NCBI RefSeq assembly: GCF_021440195.1
Contig: NZ_JAJTSZ010000003.1
Location: 248,001-312,000, forward strand
DNA from: Dyadobacter sp. CY356
Lineage (GTDB): Bacteria; Bacteroidota; Bacteroidia; Cytophagales; Spirosomataceae
Direction: 5' to 3'
Length of the DNA: 64,000 bases
The notes under the pieces are model-generated. The model had not been told where the DNA came from. It worked only from the letters and a program-made list of their open reading frames with translations, and ran no database searches. Of the stretch, positions 8,798 to 18,400 are shown one piece after another. Each line of letters opens with the position of its first letter. The stretch's first letter is position 1. The translations under genes and the position numbers were made by a program.

Positions 8798-8925
8798 GCG
8801 CGTACTTTAACCGGCTGTTTCTGAACTTTCACAGCAGATCCGTAAGCCGGGCACTGGTGTTTTGTGCATGAAGATGCAAAACCGATCGTACCGCAAATTG
8901 TCAAAAGAAGGAATACCTTTTTCAT
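8794..8925 (-). CDS. 43-residue small lipoprotein
   Basis: An ATG at 8925 opens a 43-codon frame: MKKVFLLLTICGTIGFASSC followed by TKHQCPAYGSAVKVQKQPVK. The basic start, hydrophobic core and FASSC lipobox indicate a lipoprotein; the mature part is only 24 residues and contains CPAYG. Small Bacteroidota lipoproteins with a CPAY segment are familiar to me but have no assigned role. The frame ends in TAA at 8794-8796, overlapping the stop of the convergent phosphatase gene. Confidence 0.7.
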   Translation of the reverse strand: MKKVFLLLTICGTIGFASSCTKHQCPAYGSAVKVQKQPVKVRA

Positions 8926-8971
8926 ATAAGATTTTTAGAGTAGTATATTAACGTCAGGTTATAAAACTTAT

Positions 8972-9014
8972 TTCTTTGAATGAGTTCGTAAAAGTAACGA
9001 ACTCATTCAAAGAA
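8972..9014 (-). terminator. 18-bp hairpin downstream of arginine decarboxylase
   Basis: TTCTTTGAATGAGTTCGT and its exact reverse complement form an 18-bp stem with a 7-base loop, 15 bases past the decarboxylase stop. On the minus strand it is followed by TAAGTTTTATAACC rather than a clean U-run, so it may be a terminator or a 3'-end stabiliser. Confidence 0.6.
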
Positions 9015-9028
9015 CGTTATATATTTCG

Positions 9029-10501
9029 TCAAATTTTTGTTTCCACAAGCTCTTCTTCTGTTTCCGAAGGAACTTCATCCCTGATTACCGGCGTAATAAA
9101 GGATTCATCTTTGAAACCAAGAATTTTTAACATAGAATCGCTGTCCTGCTCTTCTGCAAAAACTTTGGTGACAATTTTTCCTTCTTCATCACGGTCGATC
9201 AGAACATGTTTTGGTGCCGGAATCAGACAGTGCTGAATTCCACCGTAACCGCCCAGAGATTCCTGGTAAGCGCCGGTATGGAAAAACCCAATGTATTGTT
9301 TTTCAGCCTCTTCCTCAAAAATCGGCATATACAAATCCGCACTGTGCATTTCACTGTTATAAAAATCCTGCGAATCGCAAGTCAGACCGCCCAGGTTTAC
9401 TTTTTGGTACGGACTATCCCAGTTATTGATCGGAAGCATGATATATTTCTGGTTCATACCCCATGAATCAGGTAGTTGGGTGATAAACGATCCGTTGATC
9501 ATATACCAAAGCTCCTTATCGTTTTGCAGTTTTTTATCAATGATCTCGTAAATCACCGCGCCGCTTTCTCCAACGGTATAACTTCCGAATTCCGTAAAAA
9601 TATGCGGAACAGGAACGTTGTTTTTGTTACAGATCCACTGAATATTTTCAATGATTTCATCAATCATCTGCTGGTAATCATAACCAGCCTGTAACGAAGT
9701 CTGGATTGGAAGTCCTCCTCCGATATCAATCGAATCCAGTTCCGGACAAATTTTCTGCATTTCGCAGTATTTGAACATAAACCTGGTCAATTCACTCCAG
9801 TAATATGCACTGTCCTTAATTCCGGTATTGATAAAAAAGTGAAGCATTTTAAGCTTAAAACGAGGATTACTCTCGATTTTATCTTTGTATAACTGCTGCA
9901 CATCATTATAGCGAATGCCTAAACGGGACGTATAAAAAGCAAAGTTTGGCTCCTCATCCGTCGCAATACGCATTGCAAAATTTACAGTATCTGCGGTAAC
10001 CTGCTGCTCGTATGATTCAATTTCTTTCAGGTTATCCAGAATTGGAATAACATTGAAACCTTCGTTGATCAACTCACTCAGATATTGTGTATAAAGTGGT
10101 CTTTTGTATCCATTTGCAAGAATGTAAGTAGACTTGCTGATTTTTCCGCGGCGGTATAATTCACGGATGATCGGAATATCAAAAGACGACGAAGTTTCCA
10201 GGTGTATATTATGCTTCAGCGCCTCTTCCAGCACAAAACTAAAATGCGAAGATTTGGTACAATAGCAATAAGTATAAGTCCCCTTATAATTATGGCGCTT
10301 GAATGCATTTTTGAAAAACATATTCGCATTACTAATATGTTCACCGATTTTGGGCAGATAATTAAGTTTCAGAGGCGTACCATGTTCCTTGATGATGTCC
10401 ATCAGTGGTACATTGTTGAACAGCAATTCATTTTTGTCAACGTTAAATTCCATCGTTGGGAACTCGAACGTTTGCTGAATCAGGTCAATGTAGCTTTTCA
10501 T
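9029..10501 (-). CDS. speA: Arginine decarboxylase (fold III, PLP)
   Basis: SpeA converts arginine to agmatine, the first step of polyamine synthesis through agmatine. The 490 residues match the short form common in Bacteroidota. The PLP-binding lysine is in YTYCYCTKSSHFSF (about residue 82), the glycine-rich phosphate site is SIDIGGGLPIQT, and a second conserved block is FTEFGSYTVGESGAVIYEI; CDSQDFYN near residue 375 supplies the C-terminal active-site cysteine. No agmatine deiminase or carbamoylputrescine hydrolase lies next to it. A 450-base leader is possible upstream. Confidence 0.88.
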   Translation of the reverse strand: MKSYIDLIQQTFEFPTMEFNVDKNELLFNNVPLMDIIKEHGTPLKLNYLPKIGEHISNANMFFKNAFKRHNYKGTYTYCYCTKSSHFSFVLEEALKHNIHLETSSSFDIPIIRELYRRGKISKSTYILANGYKRPLYTQYLSELINEGFNVIPILDNLKEIESYEQQVTADTVNFAMRIATDEEPNFAFYTSRLGIRYNDVQQLYKDKIESNPRFKLKMLHFFINTGIKDSAYYWSELTRFMFKYCEMQKICPELDSIDIGGGLPIQTSLQAGYDYQQMIDEIIENIQWICNKNNVPVPHIFTEFGSYTVGESGAVIYEIIDKKLQNDKELWYMINGSFITQLPDSWGMNQKYIMLPINNWDSPYQKVNLGGLTCDSQDFYNSEMHSADLYMPIFEEEAEKQYIGFFHTGAYQESLGGYGGIQHCLIPAPKHVLIDRDEEGKIVTKVFAEEQDSDSMLKILGFKDESFITPVIRDEVPSETEEELVETKI

Positions 10502-11121
10502 TTATTTGTTTTCGCGGATAGCAGTTAGTGGATTTGAATAAATAATTGAACTTGTTTTGTTTTCACTTTCATTCTTCGGATCTCTCTTCAACGTTCAGAT
10601 CACTATTTCTAATACTCTTTCTGCTTAAAAGAAAAGACCCGAAATTTGGGCAGAATATGTATTATTTCCAAACATCATTTGACTTTAAAACATTCCGTGC
10701 GATTACTTTATCACGGATAATTTAAAGTTCATACGTCAAATTGCCTGTTTGGTACTTTTCTGATAGCTTCTTTTAATTCCAGTCGCTTCCTTTGAATTAC
10801 GATTTACAACATGCTTAGATACTTTTTTAATCTTAAATCAAAAAATAATTATTTATCCGGGCTTGATCTGATATAAATAAATTACAATTTGCTGAATCGT
10901 TAGATTCTTAGATAAACAGGTTGCTGCGTTGCAAATGTTGCCGAAAATTTTGACCCCAAAGTTACAAAGCGGCGTTAACAATTTAGTAATCAATAAATTA
11001 ATAAATCATTAAATATTTAATCATACCATATTATAGGAAATAGGTTGAAAATGAATAGAAAACTTTAAACATTCTTAAAGTTTTCATAGTTTTTATCATT
11101 GGAAAATTTCAACTTTGTCCT
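10502..11121. other. 620-bp AT-rich region between speA and tetR
   Basis: No coding frame is supported. CAAAGTTA at 10957-10964 is TAACTTTG on the minus strand, an exact -7 element that would start a speA leader of about 450 bases. CAACTTTG at 11110-11117 is a one-mismatch -7 element four bases before the tetR GTG. No riboswitch class was recognised in the putative leader. Confidence 0.45.
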
Positions 11122-11745
11122 GTGAAAGAACGAATTATAAAAGAAGCATTCAAACTCTTTTGGCGCTATGGCATCAAAAGTGTGACGATGGATGATATCG
11201 CGAAGGATCTCGGTATTTCCAAACGTACGATCTATCAGCATTTTCCGGATAAGGAAGCGATTGTAATATTGGTTATAGAACAAGAGCTGGAAAGTCAGAA
11301 ATGCCAGATGGATAAAATGGATGAAGATCAGCTGAATCCTATCGAACAAATGGTACTTGGAGCCGATTATATGCGCGTTTCTCTGGCGCATATGAATCCT
11401 GTGGTTTTCCATGACCTGAAAAAATATCACCCGCTTGCCTGGGATTTATTTCATCAGTACAAACACGAATATATCACAAAAGGTATCCGGGAAAATCTGG
11501 TGGAAGGTGTGGAGACGGGGCTTTACCGGAAAGAAATAAACGTCGATATGTTATCGATACTTCGTATTGAACAGGTATTGATGGCTTTGGATCCAAACAT
11601 TTACCCGGCAGACAAGTTTAATATGATGAATGTGCAGATGGAATTTGTCCACCATTTTTTACACGGAATTCTGACTGAAAAAGGATTTGAATACTATACT
11701 AAATATAAAGAAGAATCAGCAACAACTTTTACCCATGAGAAATGA
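11122..11745 (+). CDS. TetR-family transcriptional regulator
   Basis: 207 residues beginning at a GTG. The N-terminal helix-turn-helix is textbook: IIKEAFKLFWRYGIKSVTMD, then DIAKDLGISKRTIYQHFPDK (residues 24-43). The C-terminal 150 residues form the helical ligand-binding and dimerisation domain. It lies upstream of and in the same direction as the RND efflux operon that starts at 12822, so it is the likely repressor of that pump; a lipoprotein gene on the other strand separates them. The start codon is four bases after a candidate -7 element, suggesting a very short leader. Confidence 0.9.
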   Translation: MKERIIKEAFKLFWRYGIKSVTMDDIAKDLGISKRTIYQHFPDKEAIVILVIEQELESQKCQMDKMDEDQLNPIEQMVLGADYMRVSLAHMNPVVFHDLKKYHPLAWDLFHQYKHEYITKGIRENLVEGVETGLYRKEINVDMLSILRIEQVLMALDPNIYPADKFNMMNVQMEFVHHFLHGILTEKGFEYYTKYKEESATTFTHEK

Positions 11746-11776
11746 ACGATAACCGGTCAAACTTCCCGGTTATCGT
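11746..11776. terminator. Hairpin between convergent tetR and lipoprotein genes
   Basis: ACGATAACCGG and CCGGTTATCGT form a perfect 11-bp stem with a 9-base loop immediately after the tetR stop. It lacks a strong U-run on either strand, but its place between convergent stops suggests a shared terminator. Confidence 0.6.
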
Positions 11777-11792
11777 CTTGCAACAGATAAAA

Positions 11793-12752
11793 CTAATTTG
11801 AGATATTTATATAACCTACTGAATATTTTTTATAACCAAATGGATACATTACTAGCACAAATTTTACCTGACCTATGAAATTAACATTAGTGGTAGAAGT
11901 GCCAATAACATATTTCAATCGAGTTTTACCTGATGTGCCTAATGAACCTGGATGAGTTGATGAAGTGACTTCCATATATGTTTCAGCATTTGTTAATTCA
12001 CTATTCGCATCAGAGTAAGCTCTTGACTCTGCTTGAATTATCCAGTTGTTAGTAGAGCCGATAGGCACATTTGTACATGTTAAATAACCTCTTACATACA
12101 TTGAACCATAAAATGGAATATATAAAGCCCCGCCTTGGATATACTCAGAATATGGGCCTACCCTGAGATTTTTACTGAAAGATTGTAATGTACGTTTTTC
12201 AATTTTGTTTATGTAAATACCACTTTCTATGTCAGTTTTATTAGAATTTTTTAATCTATTAATAAGATCGGGTTGACCTGTGTAATTTTTCAACTCCTTG
12301 ACATATTCAGTCGTAAATTGGAATAGACTATTTCCCAACATAACAAGTCCCTTTTCATTTACGATCGATTCTATCAATGATGGTAACTTTTCATCTGATT
12401 CTTGTTTAAGCGACAATTCTGAATTATTAACCGTGTTCCTTAGCTTTAAAATGGATGAATCAATCGTTTGTTTTTCTGAAACATCATTTTTTTCTCTGAA
12501 TGAGGTAAATCCTTTTATGTCTTCAAATGCTTTAAGTACTTTATCACGTTCATCTATATTCTTGGCTTGTAAAATTGATATCAACTCTGAGGTATTTCTA
12601 AGTTTTAAAAAATCAGTTTCCAAAGTTGGTGTTATCTCTTGAAGTGGAATGTTTTTGTCTTGAATCTCTTGATCACTGATAGCAACTTTTTCGTCCTTTT
12701 TACATGAACAAAAAAGAGATAAACTCAGGCAAAAAATGACTAGCTTTTTCAT
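11793..12752 (-). CDS. Uncharacterised AT-rich lipoprotein
   Basis: 319 residues starting MKKLVIFCLSLSLFCSCKKD, a lipoprotein signal with the lipid cysteine at about 15 to 17. The N-terminal half is helical and charged, with two similar segments (FLKLRNTSELISIL and ILKLRNTVNNSEL). The C-terminal half is beta-rich with glycine, serine and threonine (GGALYIPFYGSMYVRGYLTC). No enzyme motif was recognised. Its base composition is visibly more AT-rich than the efflux genes on either side, and it breaks the tetR-efflux unit, so a recent insertion is plausible. Confidence 0.75.
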   Translation of the reverse strand: MKKLVIFCLSLSLFCSCKKDEKVAISDQEIQDKNIPLQEITPTLETDFLKLRNTSELISILQAKNIDERDKVLKAFEDIKGFTSFREKNDVSEKQTIDSSILKLRNTVNNSELSLKQESDEKLPSLIESIVNEKGLVMLGNSLFQFTTEYVKELKNYTGQPDLINRLKNSNKTDIESGIYINKIEKRTLQSFSKNLRVGPYSEYIQGGALYIPFYGSMYVRGYLTCTNVPIGSTNNWIIQAESRAYSDANSELTNAETYMEVTSSTHPGSLGTSGKTRLKYVIGTSTTNVNFIGQVKFVLVMYPFGYKKYSVGYINISN

Positions 12753-12821
12753 AGATCTTACAAGTTTAGTTTATTGTATATCATTTAATTATAAATGGAC
12801 ACATAAATATAGTTTTTTAAT

Positions 12822-14177
12822 ATGAAATCAAGAATAATTATAACATTTGTATTATTTATTTTTATTTATACAAATTCATCTGCGCAGGAGGCGAGTTTTA
12901 CGGTTAAAGAAGCCGTCGACTATGCCATCAAGCATAACCTGAATGTAAAAAGTACCCAACTCGATGCTGTTTCTGCGGAAGCCAGAATCGGCGAAGTGCG
13001 TGGTGCGGGTTTGCCTCAGCTGGCTGCCAATTTCAATTTAAGTGATAACGTGATTATTCAGCGCGTTTTCCTTCCAGCCAATGCTTTTGGAGATCCAAAT
13101 GTACCGGCTGACGCTCCACCAGTAGCAGTACAATTTGGAGTAAGATACTCAGGAAGTGCATCGGCGACGTTGAACCAGTTAATTTTCAGCGGTTCCTATT
13201 TTATCGGTTTGCGCGCCGCAGCTACGTATCGTGAATTGGCGAGCAAAAATATTACACAGTCGAAAGTTACAGTTGCGGAAGCTGTTACCAAAGCCTACTA
13301 TTCTGCACAGGTTTCGGAAGAACGTGCCAAAGTTCTGGATTTAAATATCAGTCGTGTGGATTCATTGAGACGTGAAACCAAAGCGATGAACGAAAGCGGA
13401 TTTGTTGAATTGCTTGATGTAACGCGTCTGGAAGTGCAAATCAACAATCTGGTAACTGAACGTCAGAAAGTTCAGAATTTGATTGAACTGAGTTATACGC
13501 TTTTGAAATACCAAATGGGTATGCCGCTTGATGAAAAAATTCAGCTGACGGACAAAGTGGATGACCTGAATATTGAAACGTTAAGAGGTGATTTTTCTGA
13601 TTATAAAGTGAACTACAACAGCCGGATTGAATATTCGGTATTGGATACGCAGCTAAAACTGGCCGGTCTTGATCTGAAAAATATCCGTTCCGGTTATCTG
13701 CCAAGTCTTTCGACTTCTTTCGGATATGGTCATAACAATGGGCGAAATACACTTCCGGATCTTTTCGGAACAAAATGGTTTAATAACTCTATACTTGCCT
13801 TGAACCTGAACATCCCGATTTTCGATGGTTTTGTCAAAAAATATCAGGTTGAACAAAAAAAGGTTGCGCTCGACAAAGTAAAGCTTAACCAGAAATTGCT
13901 TGAACAAACCATTGACATGCAGTCCCAACAGGCAGCCATCAACATAAAAAATGCTTTTGCTACTTTGGAAACGCAGACTAGAAATGTTGATCTGGCCAAG
14001 GAAGTTGTCCGGGTAACCAAAATCAAGTACAAAGAAGGTGTTGGTTCTAACATTGAAGTCATCAATGCAGAATCCGCTTTCAAAGAAGCGCAAACAAATT
14101 ATTTTTCTGCACTTTATGACATGCTGATCGCGAAAGTTGATTTGAGCAAAGCGAAAGGAGAGCTTTATAATGATTAA
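12822..14177 (+). CDS. TolC-family outer-membrane efflux protein
   Basis: 451 residues with a signal peptide (ending TNSSAQ) and two outer-membrane-efflux domains, each opening with a helix of the FTVKEAVDYAIKHNLNVKST type; long coiled-coil helices predominate (TRLEVQINNLVTERQKVQNL). TolC-like trimers form the outer-membrane exit duct of tripartite pumps. It is the first gene of the operon with the adaptor (14287) and RND permease (15445). The stop codon lies inside an inverted repeat at 14174-14277. Confidence 0.93.
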   Translation: MKSRIIITFVLFIFIYTNSSAQEASFTVKEAVDYAIKHNLNVKSTQLDAVSAEARIGEVRGAGLPQLAANFNLSDNVIIQRVFLPANAFGDPNVPADAPPVAVQFGVRYSGSASATLNQLIFSGSYFIGLRAAATYRELASKNITQSKVTVAEAVTKAYYSAQVSEERAKVLDLNISRVDSLRRETKAMNESGFVELLDVTRLEVQINNLVTERQKVQNLIELSYTLLKYQMGMPLDEKIQLTDKVDDLNIETLRGDFSDYKVNYNSRIEYSVLDTQLKLAGLDLKNIRSGYLPSLSTSFGYGHNNGRNTLPDLFGTKWFNNSILALNLNIPIFDGFVKKYQVEQKKVALDKVKLNQKLLEQTIDMQSQQAAINIKNAFATLETQTRNVDLAKEVVRVTKIKYKEGVGSNIEVINAESAFKEAQTNYFSALYDMLIAKVDLSKAKGELYND

Positions 14178-14277
14178 TGGTTAAGGGTTAATTGTTAATG
14201 GCGGCTTATACTATGACCAGGCCGTGAACAACTAACCATCTCTTATTAACCATTAACAATTAATAATTAACCATTAA
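14174..14277. repeat. Inverted repeat between tolC-like and adaptor genes (TTAATGG type)
   Basis: The left arm (14174-14201, beginning TTAATGGTTAAGGGTTAATT) pairs with the right arm (14246-14277, TTAACCATTAACAATTAATA and onward). The TolC-like stop codon TAA at 14175 is part of the left arm, and the right arm ends nine bases before the adaptor ATG. It could tune expression between the two genes. Confidence 0.75.
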
Positions 14278-14286
14278 AATTTTATC

Positions 14287-15420
14287 ATGAAAACACATAT
14301 TCTATCTATCACAATTGCTGCTGCTTTGCTGGCTTCTTGTTCAGGGGAGAAAAAGGATGGATTGGCAGGCAAAAAAGAGGAACTCACCAAACTAAAATCG
14401 GAACAGAGCGAAACTGAGAAAAAAATAAAAACACTTGAATCAGAAATAGCGAAGCTGGACACGACCAAAAGAGTTGAAACAAATATAAAAGTTGTTACAG
14501 TGAAACCGCTTGAAGTGGGCACTTTAAGTCATTATGTAGAATTGCAGGGTTCTATTGATGCTAAAAACAGTGTGATGGTAACGCCAAAATCCGGCGGGGT
14601 GATCACGGCGGTTTATGTACGTGAAGGCGATCAGGTGAAAGCCGGAACTGCAATGGCTAAAGTCGACGACAGTATTTTGCGTGAAAGTATTGAGGAAGTA
14701 AAAACGCAGCTGAACCTAGCCAACACGATTTTTAACAAACAGAAAAATCTGTGGGACCAGAAAATCGGTACTGAAATACAGTTTCTACAGGCGCAGAATA
14801 ATAAAGAAGGCTTGGAAAGAAAACTTTCTACTTTAAACACGCAGCTTTCTCAGTCGCGGGTTTCTGCTCCGATTTCGGGTGTGGTGGATCAGGTCAATGT
14901 AAAAGTTGGAGAAACGGCTGCGCCGGGCGTTGGCCTTTTCCGCGTTGTTAACCTTGGAAATCTGAAAGTGGTTGCCAAAGTTTCTGATACTTATGCTGCG
15001 AGTGTAAAACGTGGTGACGAAATTCTGATCAGTTTTCCTGATTTGAACAAGGATTATACGGCAAAAGTCTCTTTTGTGGGCACAACAGTTGATCCGCTGA
15101 GCCGCACCTTCCTGATTGAAGCAAATCTTCCTTCCAGTCCAGCACTGAAACCAAACATGACTGCGAAAGTCCAGATCAACGACGTGACGAAGAAAAATGC
15201 GCTGATCATTGACCAGAATATTATTCAGGGAACTGAAAAGGGACAGGTTGTATATGTAGCGGTGAACGAAAACGGCAAGAAAATGGCTAAATCAAGAATT
15301 GTGAAAACTGGTTTGATTTACAACGGAAAAATTGAAGTAACGGAAGGCTTACAGGCAGGAGACGAAATTATCACGACCGGATACCAGGAGGTTTCGGACG
15401 GACAAACGATTTCGTACTAA
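14287..15420 (+). CDS. RND efflux periplasmic adaptor (membrane-fusion lipoprotein)
   Basis: 377 residues with a lipoprotein signal (MKTHILSITIAAALLASCSG). Residues 25 to 60 form an extra heptad coiled coil (KKEELTKLKSEQSETEKKIK) before the usual adaptor core. The lipoyl half-motifs are ITAVYVREGDQVKAGTAMAK (about 98-117) and SRVSAPISGVVDQVNVKVGE (about 194-213), separated by the alpha-hairpin; beta-barrel and membrane-proximal domains follow. It bridges the TolC-like duct and the RND permease. The gene lies 24 bases upstream of the permease start. Confidence 0.92.
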   Translation: MKTHILSITIAAALLASCSGEKKDGLAGKKEELTKLKSEQSETEKKIKTLESEIAKLDTTKRVETNIKVVTVKPLEVGTLSHYVELQGSIDAKNSVMVTPKSGGVITAVYVREGDQVKAGTAMAKVDDSILRESIEEVKTQLNLANTIFNKQKNLWDQKIGTEIQFLQAQNNKEGLERKLSTLNTQLSQSRVSAPISGVVDQVNVKVGETAAPGVGLFRVVNLGNLKVVAKVSDTYAASVKRGDEILISFPDLNKDYTAKVSFVGTTVDPLSRTFLIEANLPSSPALKPNMTAKVQINDVTKKNALIIDQNIIQGTEKGQVVYVAVNENGKKMAKSRIVKTGLIYNGKIEVTEGLQAGDEIITTGYQEVSDGQTISY

Positions 15421-15444
15421 CATTCACTTTCAGCTAGCATACCC

Positions 15445-18400
15445 ATGAAATTTGAAGATCATAAAACCCTGAGTTTTACCAACTGGTGCGTAGAGAATAG
15501 GACTACTATTTACATCTTTACGGTTATCATCACGCTGGCTGGCTTTGTGGTATACAACAACCTGCCCAAAGAGCAGTTTCCGGATATTAAAGTACCGCAG
15601 ATTTATATCAATACGGTTTATTTTGGTACCGCTCCCGCCGACGTGGAGAACACAATTAACAAGCCCATTGAAAAGCAATTAAAATCGATCAATGGTGTAA
15701 AACATATCAAATCAAACGCTTTGCAGGACGTTTCGGTAATTCTGGTGGAATTTACACCTGATGTTGACGTAGCCGATGCCTTGCAGCGGGTGCGTGATGC
15801 CATTGATAAGGCCAAACAGGATTTGCCTCAGGAACTGGATTCCGGCCCGACGGCTCAGGATGTGAACTTTTCGGAATTTCCGATCATGAACATTAACCTG
15901 GCCGGTAATTATTCGCTGAAACAATTAAAGGAATATGCGGAAGATTTACAGGATGCAATTGAAGCCATGCCGGAAATCAGCCGGGTGGATATCGTTGGTG
16001 CGCTGAACCGTGAAATCCAGATCAACCTGGATCTGCCGCGTATGCAGTCCACTGGTTTGACTTTTACAGACATTCAAACTGCCGTTCAAAGTGAAAACAT
16101 TAACGTTTCAGGTGGTGATCTGAAAGTTGGAAATATGCGCCGGACGCTCCGTGTAAAAGGTGAATTCCTGAACATGACCCAGCTTGCAAACCTGCGTATC
16201 CGTACCGGAACAGGAGCGGTGGTTCGTCTGGGTGATATTGCCGAAGTGACGGACAGTTTTGAAGAACAATTGGATTTTGCCCGTCTGGACAACAAATCGG
16301 TAATCACGCTGAACGTAATCAAAAGAGCCGGATCCAACCTGGTGAAAGCGGCTGATGATATTGAAGTGATCATTGACAAAATGAAGGAATCCGAATTGCC
16401 GCAAGGGCTGGATATCCGCATCACAGCCGATCAGTCGGAACGTACCCGTGCGGATTTGCATGAACTGATCAACACGGTTATCATCGGTTTTATCTTCGTG
16501 GTTTTGGTACTGATGTTTTTCATGGGTATCCGTGACGCGATTTTTATCGGACTTTCCGTACCGCTTTCTGCGTTGGTTGCCTTTGTATTGATGCCGGTTT
16601 TAGGCCCGTTGATCGGAACTTCTTTCACCTTGAACACGATCGTACTTTTTGCCTTCCTGCTCGGGATTGGTCTTGTGGTGGATGATGCGATTGTGGTAAT
16701 TGAAAATACCCACCGTTTGTTCAACAATCATAAAGACTGGACGATCCAGCAGGCTGTAAAAGCTGCGGCGGGAGAAGTTTTCGTGCCCGTACTTTCCGGA
16801 ACCTTGACGACGATTGCGCCGTTTTTTCCGCTTCTTTTCTGGCCGGGCATTGTCGGGGATTTTATGAAGTTCCTGCCGCTGACGCTGATTTTGACTCTGA
16901 TGTCATCACTTTTTGTGGCTTATGTGATCAACCCGGTTTTCGCTGTAACGTTCATGGGCCGTCATGAAGATGAAAAAGAAAAACATGATACAAGCATCAA
17001 AGCGATCATGCGTCCGATGTTGATTTTGGCAGCGATGGCACTGGTTGGTTATTTTGTCGACCGCGGTGTGGGCAATTTCTTTGTGATCATCCTCGTGCTT
17101 TTTGTTTTCAATCATTACATTCTGACGCCAAGAATTCTTGTTCCTTTCCAGGACAGATTATTGCCGGCGCTTAAAAATAATTACAAAAAACTGATCACAT
17201 GGCTGATCAAAGGATACCGTCCGGTGTTTGCGATCCTTTCGATGGTCGTGCTTTTGATTGCGACGTTTATCATTGTGGGTATTGCCAAACCGGAAGTAAC
17301 ATTCTTCCCGAGCGGTGACCCGGATTATATATATGTGTACAATAAACTGCCTTCCGGAACTGATGCGCTTACGACGGATTCGATTACCAAGGTGATTGAG
17401 AAACGTGTGTTCTCAGTTTTGAAAACGGAGAAAGCGATGGGAATCGTGAACTCGGTTATTTCCAATGTTGGTAAAAATGCCGGTGATCCGAACAACCCGG
17501 ACCGTGCCGCAACGCCGCATAAGTCCAAAGTGACGGTAGCTTTTGTGAAAAGTGAAGCCCGCGACGGCCGCTCGACGCAGGAATTACTGACCAAAGTACG
17601 TGATGCAGTAGCCGGAATTCCCGGAACTGAAATTTCCGTAGAACGTGAAAGTACCGGTCCGCCAACAGGAAAACCAATTTCGATTGAAATTTCGGGTGAC
17701 GATTTTGAGAAATTGCAGTTATTGGAAAAAGATCTTTTGAAACGTGTACAAAACTCCGGTATCGCGGGAATTGACCAGTTGAAGTCCGATCTGGTAACGA
17801 ACAAACCTGAAATCACGATTGATATTGACCGTGAAAAAGCTCAGCGCGAAGGGATCAGTTCATCGCAGATCGCGCTGTCAATTCGTACCGCACTTTTCGG
17901 TCTGGAAGTTTCCAAATTCCGTGATGCAAAAGATGAATATCCGATCATGGTCCGTTTGAAAAAAGACGACCGTCAGCAGATTGAAAAACTGTTGAGTCTG
18001 AACATTGTATACCGTGATATGAATTCCGGCGGCGCGCTTCGTCAGGTTCCGATCACGTCCGTAGCCAACATTTCTTACTCGACAACATTCAGCCAGATTA
18101 ACCGGAAAGATCAGCAGCGCATTGTGACGCTGAGCTCCGATGTTTTGCCGGGATATAATGCCAACGACATTGTGGCCCAGATTCAGGAACTGGTGAATAA
18201 CGTGAAAGTACCAAGCGGATATACCGTGAAAATGGGTGGTGAGCAGGAAGACCAGGCCGAATCCATGAACTTCCTGACCGGCGCATTTGGTGCAGCAATT
18301 TTGCTGATTTACCTCATTCTGGCTACACAGTTTAACTCGGTTGTGAAACCGCTGATCATCTTCTTTACCATCGTGCTTTCGCTGATCGGGGTATTGCTTG

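Noticed and set aside
16086..16461. Minus-strand open frames inside the RND permease gene
   Set aside because: Shadows of a GC-rich coding frame with strong codon bias on the other strand; no start signal or homology pattern.
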